Assembly: GCA_937885345.1 (NCBI GenBank)
Contig: CAKZZH010000112.1
Location: 1 to 24,589, forward strand
Direction: 5' to 3'
DNA length: 24,589 bases
Source: an uncultured Lachnospiraceae bacterium
GTDB lineage: Bacteria; Bacillota; Clostridia; Lachnospirales; Lachnospiraceae
A program made the translations under genes and the position numbers. Position 1 is the first letter of the stretch. The number at the start of each line of letters is the position of its first letter. Below the pieces are notes generated by a model. It saw nothing but the letters and a program-made list of their open reading frames with translations, did no database searches and was not told the DNA's origin. Shown piece after piece: positions 15,751-23,558 of this stretch.

Positions 15751-16269
15751 ATGAATGCTCAGACCAAATCGAATTACAAATTAATGATAATGTACATGCT
15801 CAGCAGGGGTAAATTCCCGCTGAGCAATGTTGCTGTTTCAGGCTTTATGTCATCGGCCAATTACTGCTCCTATATGGAAGTGCAGGAGCTTATTACAGAG
15901 CTTATTTCAGACGGTGACATAATTGCAGACACAAGCGGTTCGGTAGCGACATACACTTTAAGCGACACCGGCAACGATACGCTGCGCTATTTTGGAAACA
16001 ACATATCGCGCCGCGCAAGAGAGGACATACGCAAATACCTTTTCGACAACAGCTACGAACTCAGACAGGACAGCAACACCGAGGCGCGAGTGATACATAA
16101 CAATTCCAACGATTATACGGTAAAATGTACCGTCAGTGAGAACGGCATCACCCTTATCGGTCTGGAATTCTCGGTTCCGGACGAGGAAAGCGCCAACCGT
16201 ATGGCAGGCGCTTGGAAGACTCGCAGTAACGACATATACAATTACATTATGGACAAATTGTCCGAATAG
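15751..16269 (+). CDS. DUF4364 family protein, winged-helix-like N terminus
   Basis: A 172-residue soluble protein. The N-terminal half (about 8-85), with YKLMIMYMLSR, a helix ending in QELITELISDGDI and TYTLSDTG, resembles a winged-helix DNA-binding domain. The pattern matches DUF4364, a clostridial family of unknown function. The C-terminal half is mixed alpha/beta. It follows the malic enzyme by 12 bp with an AAGGA site, so co-transcription is likely. Regulation of central carbon genes is possible but unsupported. It converges on engB. Confidence 0.8.
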   Translation: MNAQTKSNYKLMIMYMLSRGKFPLSNVAVSGFMSSANYCSYMEVQELITELISDGDIIADTSGSVATYTLSDTGNDTLRYFGNNISRRAREDIRKYLFDNSYELRQDSNTEARVIHNNSNDYTVKCTVSENGITLIGLEFSVPDEESANRMAGAWKTRSNDIYNYIMDKLSE

Positions 16270-16286
16270 AACATAGGACGATCAAA

Positions 16287-16318
16287 CGATCGCGCTTCGC
16301 TACTCATTTATGCGATCG
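16287..16318. terminator. Possible bidirectional terminator between DUF4364 and engB
   Basis: CGATCGC (16287-16293) and GCGATCG (16312-16318) form a perfect 7-bp stem around an 18-nt loop. The plus strand continues CGTTTTC and the minus strand continues TTTGATC. The right arm covers the last codons of engB. T runs are short on both sides, so this is a moderate call. Confidence 0.4.
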
Positions 16319-16892
16319 CGTTTTCAATGACTTCCCAAATATCTTCAAGCCCCTGTTTGGTCTGTGCCGAGAAAGGGATCACAGGCTCTGACTGGGGCAT
16401 TTTAAGTGTCTTTCTGATCATACCGACCTGTTTCGAGCTGGCCCCGCGGCTTATTTTATCAAGCTTTGTGGCAATTATCACGGGCTTAAAGCCCTGAGAA
16501 ACGATCCAGTCATACATCAGTTTGTCGTTCGCGGAGGGTTCGTGTCTGATATCAATAAGCAGAAAAACCTGCTTTAAAACAGCGGATTTCTTAAGGTAAC
16601 GTTCAACCATTTTACCCCACTGTTCTTTGACCTCAAGCGAAACTTTCGCATACCCGTATCCCGGAAGATCCACAAAATACAGCATCTCATTGATATTATA
16701 GAAATTGATGGTCTGCGTTTTACCGGGCTGTGACGAAGTTCTCGCAAGGCTCTTTCTCTGCATGAGTGCATTGATAAGAGACGACTTACCCACATTCGAT
16801 TTGCCGGCGAATGCAATCTCAGGTAAAGTATTCTCGGGTATTTTACTGCTAACACCGATAACGGTTTCCAAATTAACTGACTTAATAACCAT
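16308..16892 (-). CDS. engB: Ribosome biogenesis GTPase EngB (YsxC/YihA)
   Basis: A 194-residue TRAFAC GTPase needed for large-subunit assembly in Firmicutes. It has G1 GKSNVGKS (30-37), a G2 Thr in the PGKTQTINFY region, G3 DLPGYG (75-80), G4 TKLD (142-145) and G5 SAQ (175-177). It starts 2 bp after the lon stop, so its ribosome binding site lies inside lon and it is almost certainly co-transcribed. The lon-engB order is conserved in Bacillota. Confidence 0.97.
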   Translation of the reverse strand: MVIKSVNLETVIGVSSKIPENTLPEIAFAGKSNVGKSSLINALMQRKSLARTSSQPGKTQTINFYNINEMLYFVDLPGYGYAKVSLEVKEQWGKMVERYLKKSAVLKQVFLLIDIRHEPSANDKLMYDWIVSQGFKPVIIATKLDKISRGASSKQVGMIRKTLKMPQSEPVIPFSAQTKQGLEDIWEVIENAIA

Positions 16893-16894
16893 AG

Positions 16895-19279
16895 CTATTT
16901 CCTCGCAGAACTTCCCTTGCGGCCCATAAGCGCTATATCCGCCACTTCATCCATGGTATCGATATATATTATCGTAAGGCCTTTGGTGATCTCCTCTTCG
17001 ATATCCAGCACATCCTTCTTGTTAAGCGACGGGACAAGGATCTTCTTGATTCCGATATTCTTCGCAGCAAGAAGTTTCTCTTTGAGTCCGCCTATCGGAA
17101 GGACTTTACCGTGAAGTGTGATCTCGCCCGTCATTGCAATCTTATTATCAACCATCCGGTTTGTATAAGCCGAGATCATTGCGAGCGTCATCGTGATACC
17201 TGCGGAAGGGCCGTCCTTGGGAGTTGCGCCCTCGGGGATATGAACGAACATATCATATTTGGCAAAATCTTCATCGGCAATTCCGTACCTTTCGGCATTG
17301 CTCCTGATATATCCAAGTGCAACCCTGCCGGATTCCTTCATCACGTCGCCAAGCTGACCCGTAAGAGTAAGTTCGCCTTTTCCGGGCATTTTAACCGCTT
17401 CAACATCAAGCGTGGTTCCACCGACACTTGTCCATGCAAGGCCTTTGACCATGCCGACGCCGGGCTCCGGCTCCTTTGTTTCCGGAAGGTATTTTACCTT
17501 ACCGAGATACTTCTCAAGGTCGCCTTCATCTATCTTGAACGGGCCTCTGTAATCATCGAGAACAAAAGCCTTGGCCGCGCTCCTGCAAAGTTTGCCGATC
17601 ATTCGTTCAAGTTCTCTTACGCCGGCTTCCCTGGTGTAATTATCTATGATCGCTCTGATAGCGGGCGTGGTGATCTTGATACCGAGACCCTTTACCGAAT
17701 TATTTACTATCTGTTTGGGAACGAGATAATCCTTTGCGATATGAACCTTCTCGTTCATCGTATAGCTGTTTAATTCGATTATCTCCATCCTGTCGAGAAG
17801 AGGCTTGGGAATCGTCTCCGTCGTATTGGCAGTCGCCATAAAAAACACGCGTGACAAATCTATCGGCAGCTCCACATAGTGATCCCTGAACGCATTGTTC
17901 TGCGCACTGTCAAGAATCTCAAGAAGTGCGGAAGCTGTATCACCTCTTGCATCAACGCCGACTTTATCAACCTCATCAAGAAGCATCATAGGATTGCTGC
18001 TTCCTGCCTGAATAAGAGCTTCTACGATCCTTCCGGGCATAGCACCCACGTATGTCCTGCGGTGTCCTCTTATCTCTGCTTCATCTCTTACGCCGCCGAG
18101 ACATACTCTTACATAATTACGTCCAAGAGCTTTGGCAACGGATTTGGCAATGGATGTTTTACCGGTTCCCGGAGGGCCTACAAGACAGATTATCGGGGAT
18201 TCTGTTTGGTTGTCTTTCTCCGTAACCGACCCGCTTAAAATTCTTACCGACAGGAATTCAACGATCCTTTCCTTAACCTTTTCAAGACCATAGTGATCGT
18301 TATCAAGTATTCTCTTGGAACCGTGTATATTCAGTTGGTCACGGGTAAGCTTATCCCAAGGGATCTCAAACAAAGTATCCAGATAGGATGTTATTACATG
18401 ATACTCGGACGAATGCGTGGGCATGCTTCTGAGTCTTGAAATCTCTTTGAATATCTTTTCATGGACAATATCCGGGGCTTTAAGATCTGCAGCCATTCGG
18501 GAATATTCGTCCGCATCGCTTGTTCCATCGACATCTTCACCGAGTTCCTCACGGATAGCATCAATCTGTTCTCTGAGAACATATTCACGCTGACCTTTAT
18601 CAATCTTTTCCTTCACCTTAAACATGATCTCTTTTTTAAGAGATTCAACATCGATAAGATCAGTTATTAAAGTACAGACGAATTCATACCTGTACCCCTC
18701 ATCATCCATTTCCAGAATACGTTGTCTGATCTCGTACTCAGTGGTTATCTCGGCAGCAACCGTATACACAAGTCTCTCAAGATCATCAATCTTAGCTATA
18801 CGATTATATGCTTCAGCTTTGTCGCTGTACATAAACCATTCTTTGCAAAGTTCCTTAAGTACTGAGATCCTTGCTTTGGATTCGTTCGATATCGAACCTT
18901 TTGCCGATTCGTTCGCTATCGAACCATTTTCATTATCATATTCGACTACGCCCGACAGCATAGAACCGTCATCATTAAGAGAGCCCAGTTTTCCTTTACT
19001 TACGCCGCTAACCTGCACCCTGAGAATATTGCCGGGGATCCTGGTAACCTGACGGATCTCGCAAACCGTACCGTACTCATACAACTGATCGATGGAAGGT
19101 TCAAGGACATCAACAGAACGCTGTGAGATCATGAAAACATTCTGACCGTTCCTCAGAGCATACTCTATACTCTTCCTGGATTTATCCCTGCTTACATCAA
19201 AATGAATGACCATATATGGTAGTATGGTCATTCCTCTGAGTGCTACTATCGGTAAATTAACACTTTGTTTCTTACTCAT
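16895..19279 (-). CDS. lon: ATP-dependent protease Lon (LonA type)
   Basis: A 794-residue LonA protease. It has an N-terminal substrate-binding domain (about 8-205), a helical linker, an AAA+ module with Walker A GPPGTGKT (368-375) and Walker B MMLLDEVDK, and a C-terminal serine protease domain with the S692 (PKDGPSAG) and K735 dyad. It degrades damaged and regulatory proteins in the cytoplasm. Residues 119-136 are a tandem duplication (GSIANESAK / GSISNESKA) inside the N domain, probably a flexible loop. The ATG overlaps the clpX stop in ATGA, with GGGGAG upstream. No CIRCE-like operator is visible. Confidence 0.98.
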   Translation of the reverse strand: MSKKQSVNLPIVALRGMTILPYMVIHFDVSRDKSRKSIEYALRNGQNVFMISQRSVDVLEPSIDQLYEYGTVCEIRQVTRIPGNILRVQVSGVSKGKLGSLNDDGSMLSGVVEYDNENGSIANESAKGSISNESKARISVLKELCKEWFMYSDKAEAYNRIAKIDDLERLVYTVAAEITTEYEIRQRILEMDDEGYRYEFVCTLITDLIDVESLKKEIMFKVKEKIDKGQREYVLREQIDAIREELGEDVDGTSDADEYSRMAADLKAPDIVHEKIFKEISRLRSMPTHSSEYHVITSYLDTLFEIPWDKLTRDQLNIHGSKRILDNDHYGLEKVKERIVEFLSVRILSGSVTEKDNQTESPIICLVGPPGTGKTSIAKSVAKALGRNYVRVCLGGVRDEAEIRGHRRTYVGAMPGRIVEALIQAGSSNPMMLLDEVDKVGVDARGDTASALLEILDSAQNNAFRDHYVELPIDLSRVFFMATANTTETIPKPLLDRMEIIELNSYTMNEKVHIAKDYLVPKQIVNNSVKGLGIKITTPAIRAIIDNYTREAGVRELERMIGKLCRSAAKAFVLDDYRGPFKIDEGDLEKYLGKVKYLPETKEPEPGVGMVKGLAWTSVGGTTLDVEAVKMPGKGELTLTGQLGDVMKESGRVALGYIRSNAERYGIADEDFAKYDMFVHIPEGATPKDGPSAGITMTLAMISAYTNRMVDNKIAMTGEITLHGKVLPIGGLKEKLLAAKNIGIKKILVPSLNKKDVLDIEEEITKGLTIIYIDTMDEVADIALMGRKGSSARK
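18879..18925. repeat. Palindrome-bearing 27-bp-period duplication inside lon
   Basis: Two 20-bp copies (18879-18898 and 18906-18925) differ at one base and are offset by 27 bp, exactly nine codons. Copy one contains the perfect 14-bp palindrome GTTCGATATCGAAC. Copy two has the same with one change. They encode GSIANES and GSISNES on the minus strand. Confidence 0.85.
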
Positions 19280-20610
19280 GCGCTCTCCCCATCATTATCA
19301 TCGCTTTGAGGTAAACTGTCGGGTGCATTCACCTTAAGCTTAGGCAAGTCCGTTCTGTATACAAGCGTAGGCTCGGCGCCATCATTTATAACGTCCTCGG
19401 TTATGATACATTTGCTGATATCATTTTCCGAAGGAATTGTATACATAACATCCATAAGTGCTTTCTCAACGATCGAGCGAAGTCCTCTGGCTCCGGTTTT
19501 ACGCTCAAGTGATTTCTTGGCGATCGCTCTGACAGCTTCAGGCGTAACCTCAAGTTCAACCTCGTCATAATCGAAGAGCATTGAATATTGCTTAATAAGA
19601 GCATTCCTGGGAGTTGTAAGAATATTCACAAGTGCATCTTCATCAAGCATATCCAGCGCAACGGTAACAGGAATTCTTCCGACAAATTCAGGAATAAGAC
19701 CGAATTTGACAAGATCCTGAGGAAGTACTTTTCTGAAAGTATCTCCGATGTCCGCCTTGAAAGACTCCGTAACATTGGCATTAAAGCCGATCGCCTTCTC
19801 ATCGATCCTCGAACCGATGATCTTCTCGAGTCCGTCAAATGCACCGCCGCATATAAATAAAATATTAGTGGTATCGATCGGTATGCATTCCTGCTGAGGA
19901 TGTTTTCTTCCGCCCTGGGGAGGAACGGAGGCCATCGTACCCTCAAGGATCTTAAGAAGAGCCTGCTGAACGCCTTCGCCCGATACATCTCTGGTGATAG
20001 ATACATTCTCCGACTTTTTGGTTATTTTATCTATTTCATCGATATAGACAATACCCTTCTCCGCTCTTTCCACATCGCCTTCTGCTGCCTGAATAAGCTT
20101 AAGAAGAATATTCTCAACATCTTCGCCGACATAACCTGCTTCGGTAAGAGTCGTTGCATCTGCAATTGCAAAAGGAACATTAAGGATCTTTGCAAGAGTT
20201 TGTGCAAGATATGTCTTACCTGAACCGGTGGGGCCTATAAGAAGTATGTTGCTCTTCTGAATCTCAACGCCTGCATCTTCCGCAGCATCGGATTTGAGTA
20301 TTCTCTTATAGTGATTGTAAACTGATACCGAAAGTACCTTCTTAGCCTCATCCTGGCCTACAACATAGTCGTCAAGCATCTTCTTAAGTTCCATGGGCTT
20401 AATAAGATTGATGGCATCATCAGGGTTAAGATGCTTTCTGTAGTCGGCATCTTCTTCATAATCAAATTCCGAACCGATCATCTCATTACATACTTCAACG
20501 CACTCGTCGCATATGAAAACACCGTTTGAGCCTGAAATAAGCTTACGTACCTGTTTCTGTGTCTTGCCGCAGAAGGAACATCTGCATATATCATCGTATT
20601 TACCGGCCAT
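19276..20610 (-). CDS. clpX: ATP-dependent Clp protease ATP-binding subunit ClpX
   Basis: A 444-residue AAA+ unfoldase that feeds substrates to ClpP. It has the N-terminal zinc-binding domain with C11, C14, C34 and C37, Walker A GPTGSGKT (126-133), pore loop GYVGED (159-164), Walker B IVYIDEID (187-194) and the ClpP-docking IGF loop (274-276). The C-terminal tail is acidic. AAGGAGG precedes the ATG. Its stop overlaps the lon start by 4 bp, coupling the two. A terminator lies between clpP and clpX, so clpX-lon-engB may depend on read-through or an unidentified internal promoter. Confidence 0.98.
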   Translation of the reverse strand: MAGKYDDICRCSFCGKTQKQVRKLISGSNGVFICDECVEVCNEMIGSEFDYEEDADYRKHLNPDDAINLIKPMELKKMLDDYVVGQDEAKKVLSVSVYNHYKRILKSDAAEDAGVEIQKSNILLIGPTGSGKTYLAQTLAKILNVPFAIADATTLTEAGYVGEDVENILLKLIQAAEGDVERAEKGIVYIDEIDKITKKSENVSITRDVSGEGVQQALLKILEGTMASVPPQGGRKHPQQECIPIDTTNILFICGGAFDGLEKIIGSRIDEKAIGFNANVTESFKADIGDTFRKVLPQDLVKFGLIPEFVGRIPVTVALDMLDEDALVNILTTPRNALIKQYSMLFDYDEVELEVTPEAVRAIAKKSLERKTGARGLRSIVEKALMDVMYTIPSENDISKCIITEDVINDGAEPTLVYRTDLPKLKVNAPDSLPQSDDNDGESA

Positions 20611-20639
20611 ATTTCCTCCTTGATACTTTTCTTTGTGAT

Positions 20640-20654
20640 GGGGCCTTGTGCCCC
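20640..20654. other. GC hairpin in the clpX leader
   Basis: GGGGC-CTTGT-GCCCC is a perfect 5-bp stem with a 5-nt loop, about 30 nt before the clpX ATG. There is no T tract on the minus strand, so it is not a normal terminator. It might stabilise or process the clpX transcript. Confidence 0.35.
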
Positions 20655-20684
20655 TCGCGCGTCCTTTGGCGTTCTTAAATCTTT

Positions 20685-20717
20685 ATAAAACAACGTGCTG
20701 CCCGTAATAGGCAGCAC
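20685..20717 (-). terminator. Rho-independent terminator after clpP
   Basis: On the minus strand GTGCTGCC (20710-20717) pairs perfectly with GGCAGCAC (20695-20702) across a 7-nt loop and is followed by GTTGTTTTAT. It lies 14 bp after the clpP stop and 75 bp before the clpX start. It is the clearest intrinsic terminator in the window. Confidence 0.78.
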
Positions 20718-20730
20718 AGATATTTGTGTC

Positions 20731-21327
20731 TTACTGTCTGTTGGTAATGATTTTATCGATAAGACCGTAATCAAGAGCTTCCTGAGCGGTCATGTAATTA
20801 TCTCTGTCAGTATCAACTTCGAGTATCTCAACACTCTTGCCTGTATTCTCTGCAAGTATTTCATTGAGTCTTCTCTTGGTCTTGAGAATCTGATCTGCCA
20901 CAATCTTCATATCCGATGCCATACCTCTGCTTCCGCCACTGGGCTGATGGATCATGATCTCGGAATTGGGAAGAGCAAATCTCTTGCCCTTGGCACCGCC
21001 CGCAAGGAGGAACGCTCCCATGCTTGCTGCAAGTCCGATGCAGATTGTGGATACATCGCACTTGATATACTGCATCGTATCGTAAATCGCCATACCTGCG
21101 GTTACGCTTCCGCCGGGGCTGTTGATATAGAGCTGAACATCCTTGGAAGGGTCCTCGCTCTCAAGGAACAGAAGCTGTGCAACCGTAAGAGATGCGGTTA
21201 CATCATTAACTTCGTCGCCAAGGAAAATGATTCTGTCCTTAAGAAGTCTTGAATAAATATCATATGAACGCTCACCCTTACTGGTCTGCTCAACGACATA
21301 AGGTACAAGATTATTTGTAAAATCCAT
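20731..21327 (-). CDS. clpP: ATP-dependent Clp protease proteolytic subunit
   Basis: A 198-residue ClpP serine protease, normal length. The catalytic triad is S102 (GLAASMGAF), H127 (MIHQP) and D176 (TDRDNYM). It forms a tetradecameric chamber capped by ClpX. An in-frame start 21 codons upstream (21390) would add an unrelated segment. The ATG at 21327 has AAGGAGG nearby and gives the expected MDFTNNLVPYVVEQT N terminus, including the short propeptide region. It lies 70 bp downstream of tig, with a GC hairpin but no clear terminator between, so it is probably read from the tig promoter. Confidence 0.98.
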   Translation of the reverse strand: MDFTNNLVPYVVEQTSKGERSYDIYSRLLKDRIIFLGDEVNDVTASLTVAQLLFLESEDPSKDVQLYINSPGGSVTAGMAIYDTMQYIKCDVSTICIGLAASMGAFLLAGGAKGKRFALPNSEIMIHQPSGGSRGMASDMKIVADQILKTKRRLNEILAENTGKSVEILEVDTDRDNYMTAQEALDYGLIDKIITNRQ

Positions 21328-21373
21328 TGTTATATCCTCCTTGATCATTTTATAAGATAATTCATAAATGTCC

Positions 21374-21388
21374 GCCGCTGCGTGCGGC
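21374..21388. other. GC hairpin between tig and clpP
   Basis: GCCGC-TGCGT-GCGGC is a perfect 5-bp stem with a 5-nt loop in the 70-bp gap. On the minus strand it is followed by GGACATTT, too poor in T for an efficient intrinsic terminator. It may set relative tig and clpP levels. Confidence 0.35.
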
Positions 21389-21397
21389 AAACGGGCG

Positions 21398-22684
21398 TTA
21401 CTCTTCTACGGCATTCTCTCCGACGAACTCGGCTGCTTTACGGATAGCGATGTCCTTCATAACCTCGCTCTTTTCTTCTTCACCCATGTACTCCTTGATC
21501 TTGTCAGCTTCCATACCATAGGTCTCAGCCATATTCCTGATCTCTTCTTCGAAGTCCTCATCGCTTGCTGTGATATTCTCAGCCTTGACGACAGCCTCAA
21601 GTACAAGGCTGTTCTTAACTCTGGTCTCAGCCTCTGTGTTGAACTGAGTCGTAAGAGCGTCCATTGTCTGGCCTGTATACTTGATATACATATCAAGGCT
21701 TAATCCCTGCTGGCGAAGGTTGCGGTCCATATCTCTTGCAATTCTCTTTGCTTCGAAATCAATCATCTTCTCGGGAATATCCATTGTTGCATTGATAACC
21801 GCACGCTCAACAGCCTTAACTTCTCTTTCTCTTCTTGCATCTGCCGACTTCTTGGCCTCGAGCATTGTCTTAACATCTGCCTTGTACTCATCAACAGTAT
21901 TAAACTCGGATACTTCCTGTACAAGCTCGTCATCAAGCTCGGGAAGCTCCTTAACGGTGATCTTATTAATGGTTACCTTAAAGAGTGCGGGCTTGCCTGC
22001 AAGTTCCTCTGCCTGATAATCTGCAGGGAAAGTAACATTAACATCAACTTTTTCTCCGACATTCTTGCCGATGAGCTGATCCTCAAAATTATCGATAAAT
22101 GTATGTGAACCGATCACAAGTTCGTAATTGGTACCCTTACCGCCCTCGAAAGGCTTATCATCAACAAAGCCCTCAAAATCGATAACTGCGGTATCTCCGT
22201 CCTGAACAGGTCTGTCCTCAACGGTTACGACTCTTGAATTAAGATCTCTGGTCTTGTCAAGTTCGGCATTGATCTCTTCCTCTGTAACGGTTCTGTCGAT
22301 AGCGGCGATCTTAACACCCTTGTACTCGCCGAGTGTAACCTCAGGCTTAAGTGTAACAACAGCCGTAAATATAAAGGGCTTGCCCTTCTCAATCTGAACA
22401 ACGTCAATCTCAGGCTGTGCAACTATATCAAGTCCGCTCTCCTTAGCAGCCTTGTCATATTCCTCGGGAATAAGCTCATTAGCGGCATCCTCATAAAATA
22501 TACCTGCGCCGTAAAGTTTCTCTGCCATTGCCTGGGGTACTTTACCCTTACGGAAACCGGGAGCGCTGATCTGATTCTTATTCTTGTTATAGGCTGTCTT
22601 AAGCGCCTTCTCAAATTCTTCTGCAGCCACCTCTATAGTAAGCTTTGCTTCATTTTTCTCAAGATTCTCAACTGTACAACTCAT
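21398..22684 (-). CDS. tig: Trigger factor, ribosome-associated chaperone
   Basis: A 428-residue trigger factor that binds L23 at the ribosome exit tunnel and chaperones nascent chains. It shows the ribosome-docking signature GFRKGKVP (43-50), an FKBP-type prolyl isomerase domain (about 160-245) and a helical C-terminal domain ending in an acidic tail. The open frame continues upstream for 176 codons, antisense to the ABC gene. I chose the ATG at 22684 because GGAGGAAT precedes it and the protein then begins MSCTVENLEKNEAKL as expected. It heads the tig-clpP-clpX-lon-engB cluster. Confidence 0.98.
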   Translation of the reverse strand: MSCTVENLEKNEAKLTIEVAAEEFEKALKTAYNKNKNQISAPGFRKGKVPQAMAEKLYGAGIFYEDAANELIPEEYDKAAKESGLDIVAQPEIDVVQIEKGKPFIFTAVVTLKPEVTLGEYKGVKIAAIDRTVTEEEINAELDKTRDLNSRVVTVEDRPVQDGDTAVIDFEGFVDDKPFEGGKGTNYELVIGSHTFIDNFEDQLIGKNVGEKVDVNVTFPADYQAEELAGKPALFKVTINKITVKELPELDDELVQEVSEFNTVDEYKADVKTMLEAKKSADARREREVKAVERAVINATMDIPEKMIDFEAKRIARDMDRNLRQQGLSLDMYIKYTGQTMDALTTQFNTEAETRVKNSLVLEAVVKAENITASDEDFEEEIRNMAETYGMEADKIKEYMGEEEKSEVMKDIAIRKAAEFVGENAVEE

Positions 22685-22795
22685 TAATGATATTCCTCCA
22701 TATTCTGTTCTGACCTCTTCGTGCCGTCCGATCGCTTTGCGTCTCGTATCAAATGGCGGTTGTCTGATGGACACACCTCTAGTCATACGGTTGAA

Positions 22796-22825
22796 ATTAT
22801 AGCACAAGAGTAACTTGTATGTCAA
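22796..22825 (-). promoter_or_regulatory. Consensus sigma-A promoter of tig
   Basis: On the minus strand a perfect TTGACA (22820-22825), an 18-nt spacer and a perfect TATAAT (22796-22801) preceded by TGC, an extended -10. It is the strongest promoter in the window. The leader is about 105 nt, and I see no CIRCE repeat in it. Confidence 0.88.
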
Positions 22826-22829
22826 TTTA

Positions 22830-22858
22830 TTGCAGTATACTTTTGAGCGTGGTAAAAT
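22830..22858 (+). promoter_or_regulatory. Putative promoter of the ABC exporter operon
   Basis: TTGCAG (22830-22835), a 17-nt spacer, then TAAAAT (22853-22858) preceded by TGG. It is back to back with the tig promoter, with only four bases between the two -35 elements, so the polymerases may compete for the site. Confidence 0.5.
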
Positions 22859-22891
22859 ACCCATAAATATAAGGTTTCCGGGGTGAATATT

Positions 22892-23503
22892 ATGATCAGT
22901 GCGGAACTTGAGGGCATCAGTAAAGCATATCACGGCAAAACAATACTTTCGGATATATCTTTTACAGGCAGATCCGGCGATATCATAGGTCTTACCGGCG
23001 CAAACGGCACCGGCAAGACCACTCTTCTCAAAATCCTGTCGGGTGTTATCAGGCAGGATGGCGGAACCTTCCGCCTTAAAGGCAATGTCGCCTATGTCCC
23101 CCAGGACAACACTCTCTTTGAAGATATGACGGTTATGGACAATCTGCATCTTGCATACAGTGAGGGCGCAGCGGCCTATCTTAAATCCGATATACAGACC
23201 GGAATCATTCACGAATTTGGTATAGATGAATATTTAAAGCACCGCGTAGGCAAACTTTCCGGCGGTACCAAGAAAAAACTTTCGATAATCTGTGCACTGT
23301 GCAGACTCGGAAGAGATGCGGAAGGAAATATCAAACCGGGAATACTTCTGCTTGATGAGCCCGGCGCTTCGCTCGATATGACCTTCAAGGCGGAGATATG
23401 CGATTATTTCAAGAGTTTTGCAGAGGGCGGCGGCCTCGTCCTTATCGCAAGCCACGAAGGCTGTGAAATCGACATCTGCACCAGGATCGTAAAACTCGAC
23501 TGA
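22892..23503 (+). CDS. ABC transporter ATP-binding protein
   Basis: A 203-residue ABC ATPase, short and without a C-terminal extension. It has Walker A GANGTGKT (36-43), Q-loop Q71 (VPQDN), signature LSGGTKKK (122-129), Walker B ILLLDEP (151-157) and H-loop H188. It powers the membrane subunit encoded 55 bp downstream, probably as an exporter. A GTG three codons upstream (22883) is in frame, but the GGGGTG containing it serves as ribosome binding site for the ATG at 22892. The substrate is unknown. Confidence 0.93.
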   Translation: MISAELEGISKAYHGKTILSDISFTGRSGDIIGLTGANGTGKTTLLKILSGVIRQDGGTFRLKGNVAYVPQDNTLFEDMTVMDNLHLAYSEGAAAYLKSDIQTGIIHEFGIDEYLKHRVGKLSGGTKKKLSIICALCRLGRDAEGNIKPGILLLDEPGASLDMTFKAEICDYFKSFAEGGGLVLIASHEGCEIDICTRIVKLD

Positions 23504-23512
23504 TCTAACCGA

Positions 23513-23522
23513 GCCGGCCGGC
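23513..23522. other. GC palindrome between ABC ATPase and permease genes
   Basis: GCCGGCCGGC is a perfect 10-bp palindrome in the 55-bp gap. GCCG and a later CGGC followed by ACTTTTT could also form a weak terminator-like stem before the permease ribosome binding site. Its function is unclear. Confidence 0.25.
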
Positions 23523-23558
23523 GAATAGGGGAACGGCACTTTTTATAATGGAGTAACA

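Noticed and set aside
17111..17773. Open frame of 220 codons on the plus strand inside lon
   Set aside because: It lies entirely antisense to conserved Lon ATPase and protease coding sequence and has no recognisable domain; its length follows from the codon use of lon.
18884..18925. Palindromes in lon as a phage or element attachment site
   Set aside because: No integrase, transposase or element boundary is nearby and the lon frame is unbroken on both sides.
20695..21252. Open frame of 185 codons on the plus strand over clpP
   Set aside because: It is antisense to conserved ClpP residues including the catalytic triad and begins inside the terminator hairpin; no protein family is recognisable.
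22685..22789. CIRCE or other heat-shock operator in the tig leader
   Set aside because: I found no TTAGCACTC-type inverted repeat with a 9-nt spacer in this leader.
22685..23212. N-terminal extension of trigger factor to 604 residues
   Set aside because: The extension is antisense to a well-supported ABC ATPase gene, crosses the consensus tig promoter, and a good ribosome binding site sits before the ATG at 22684.
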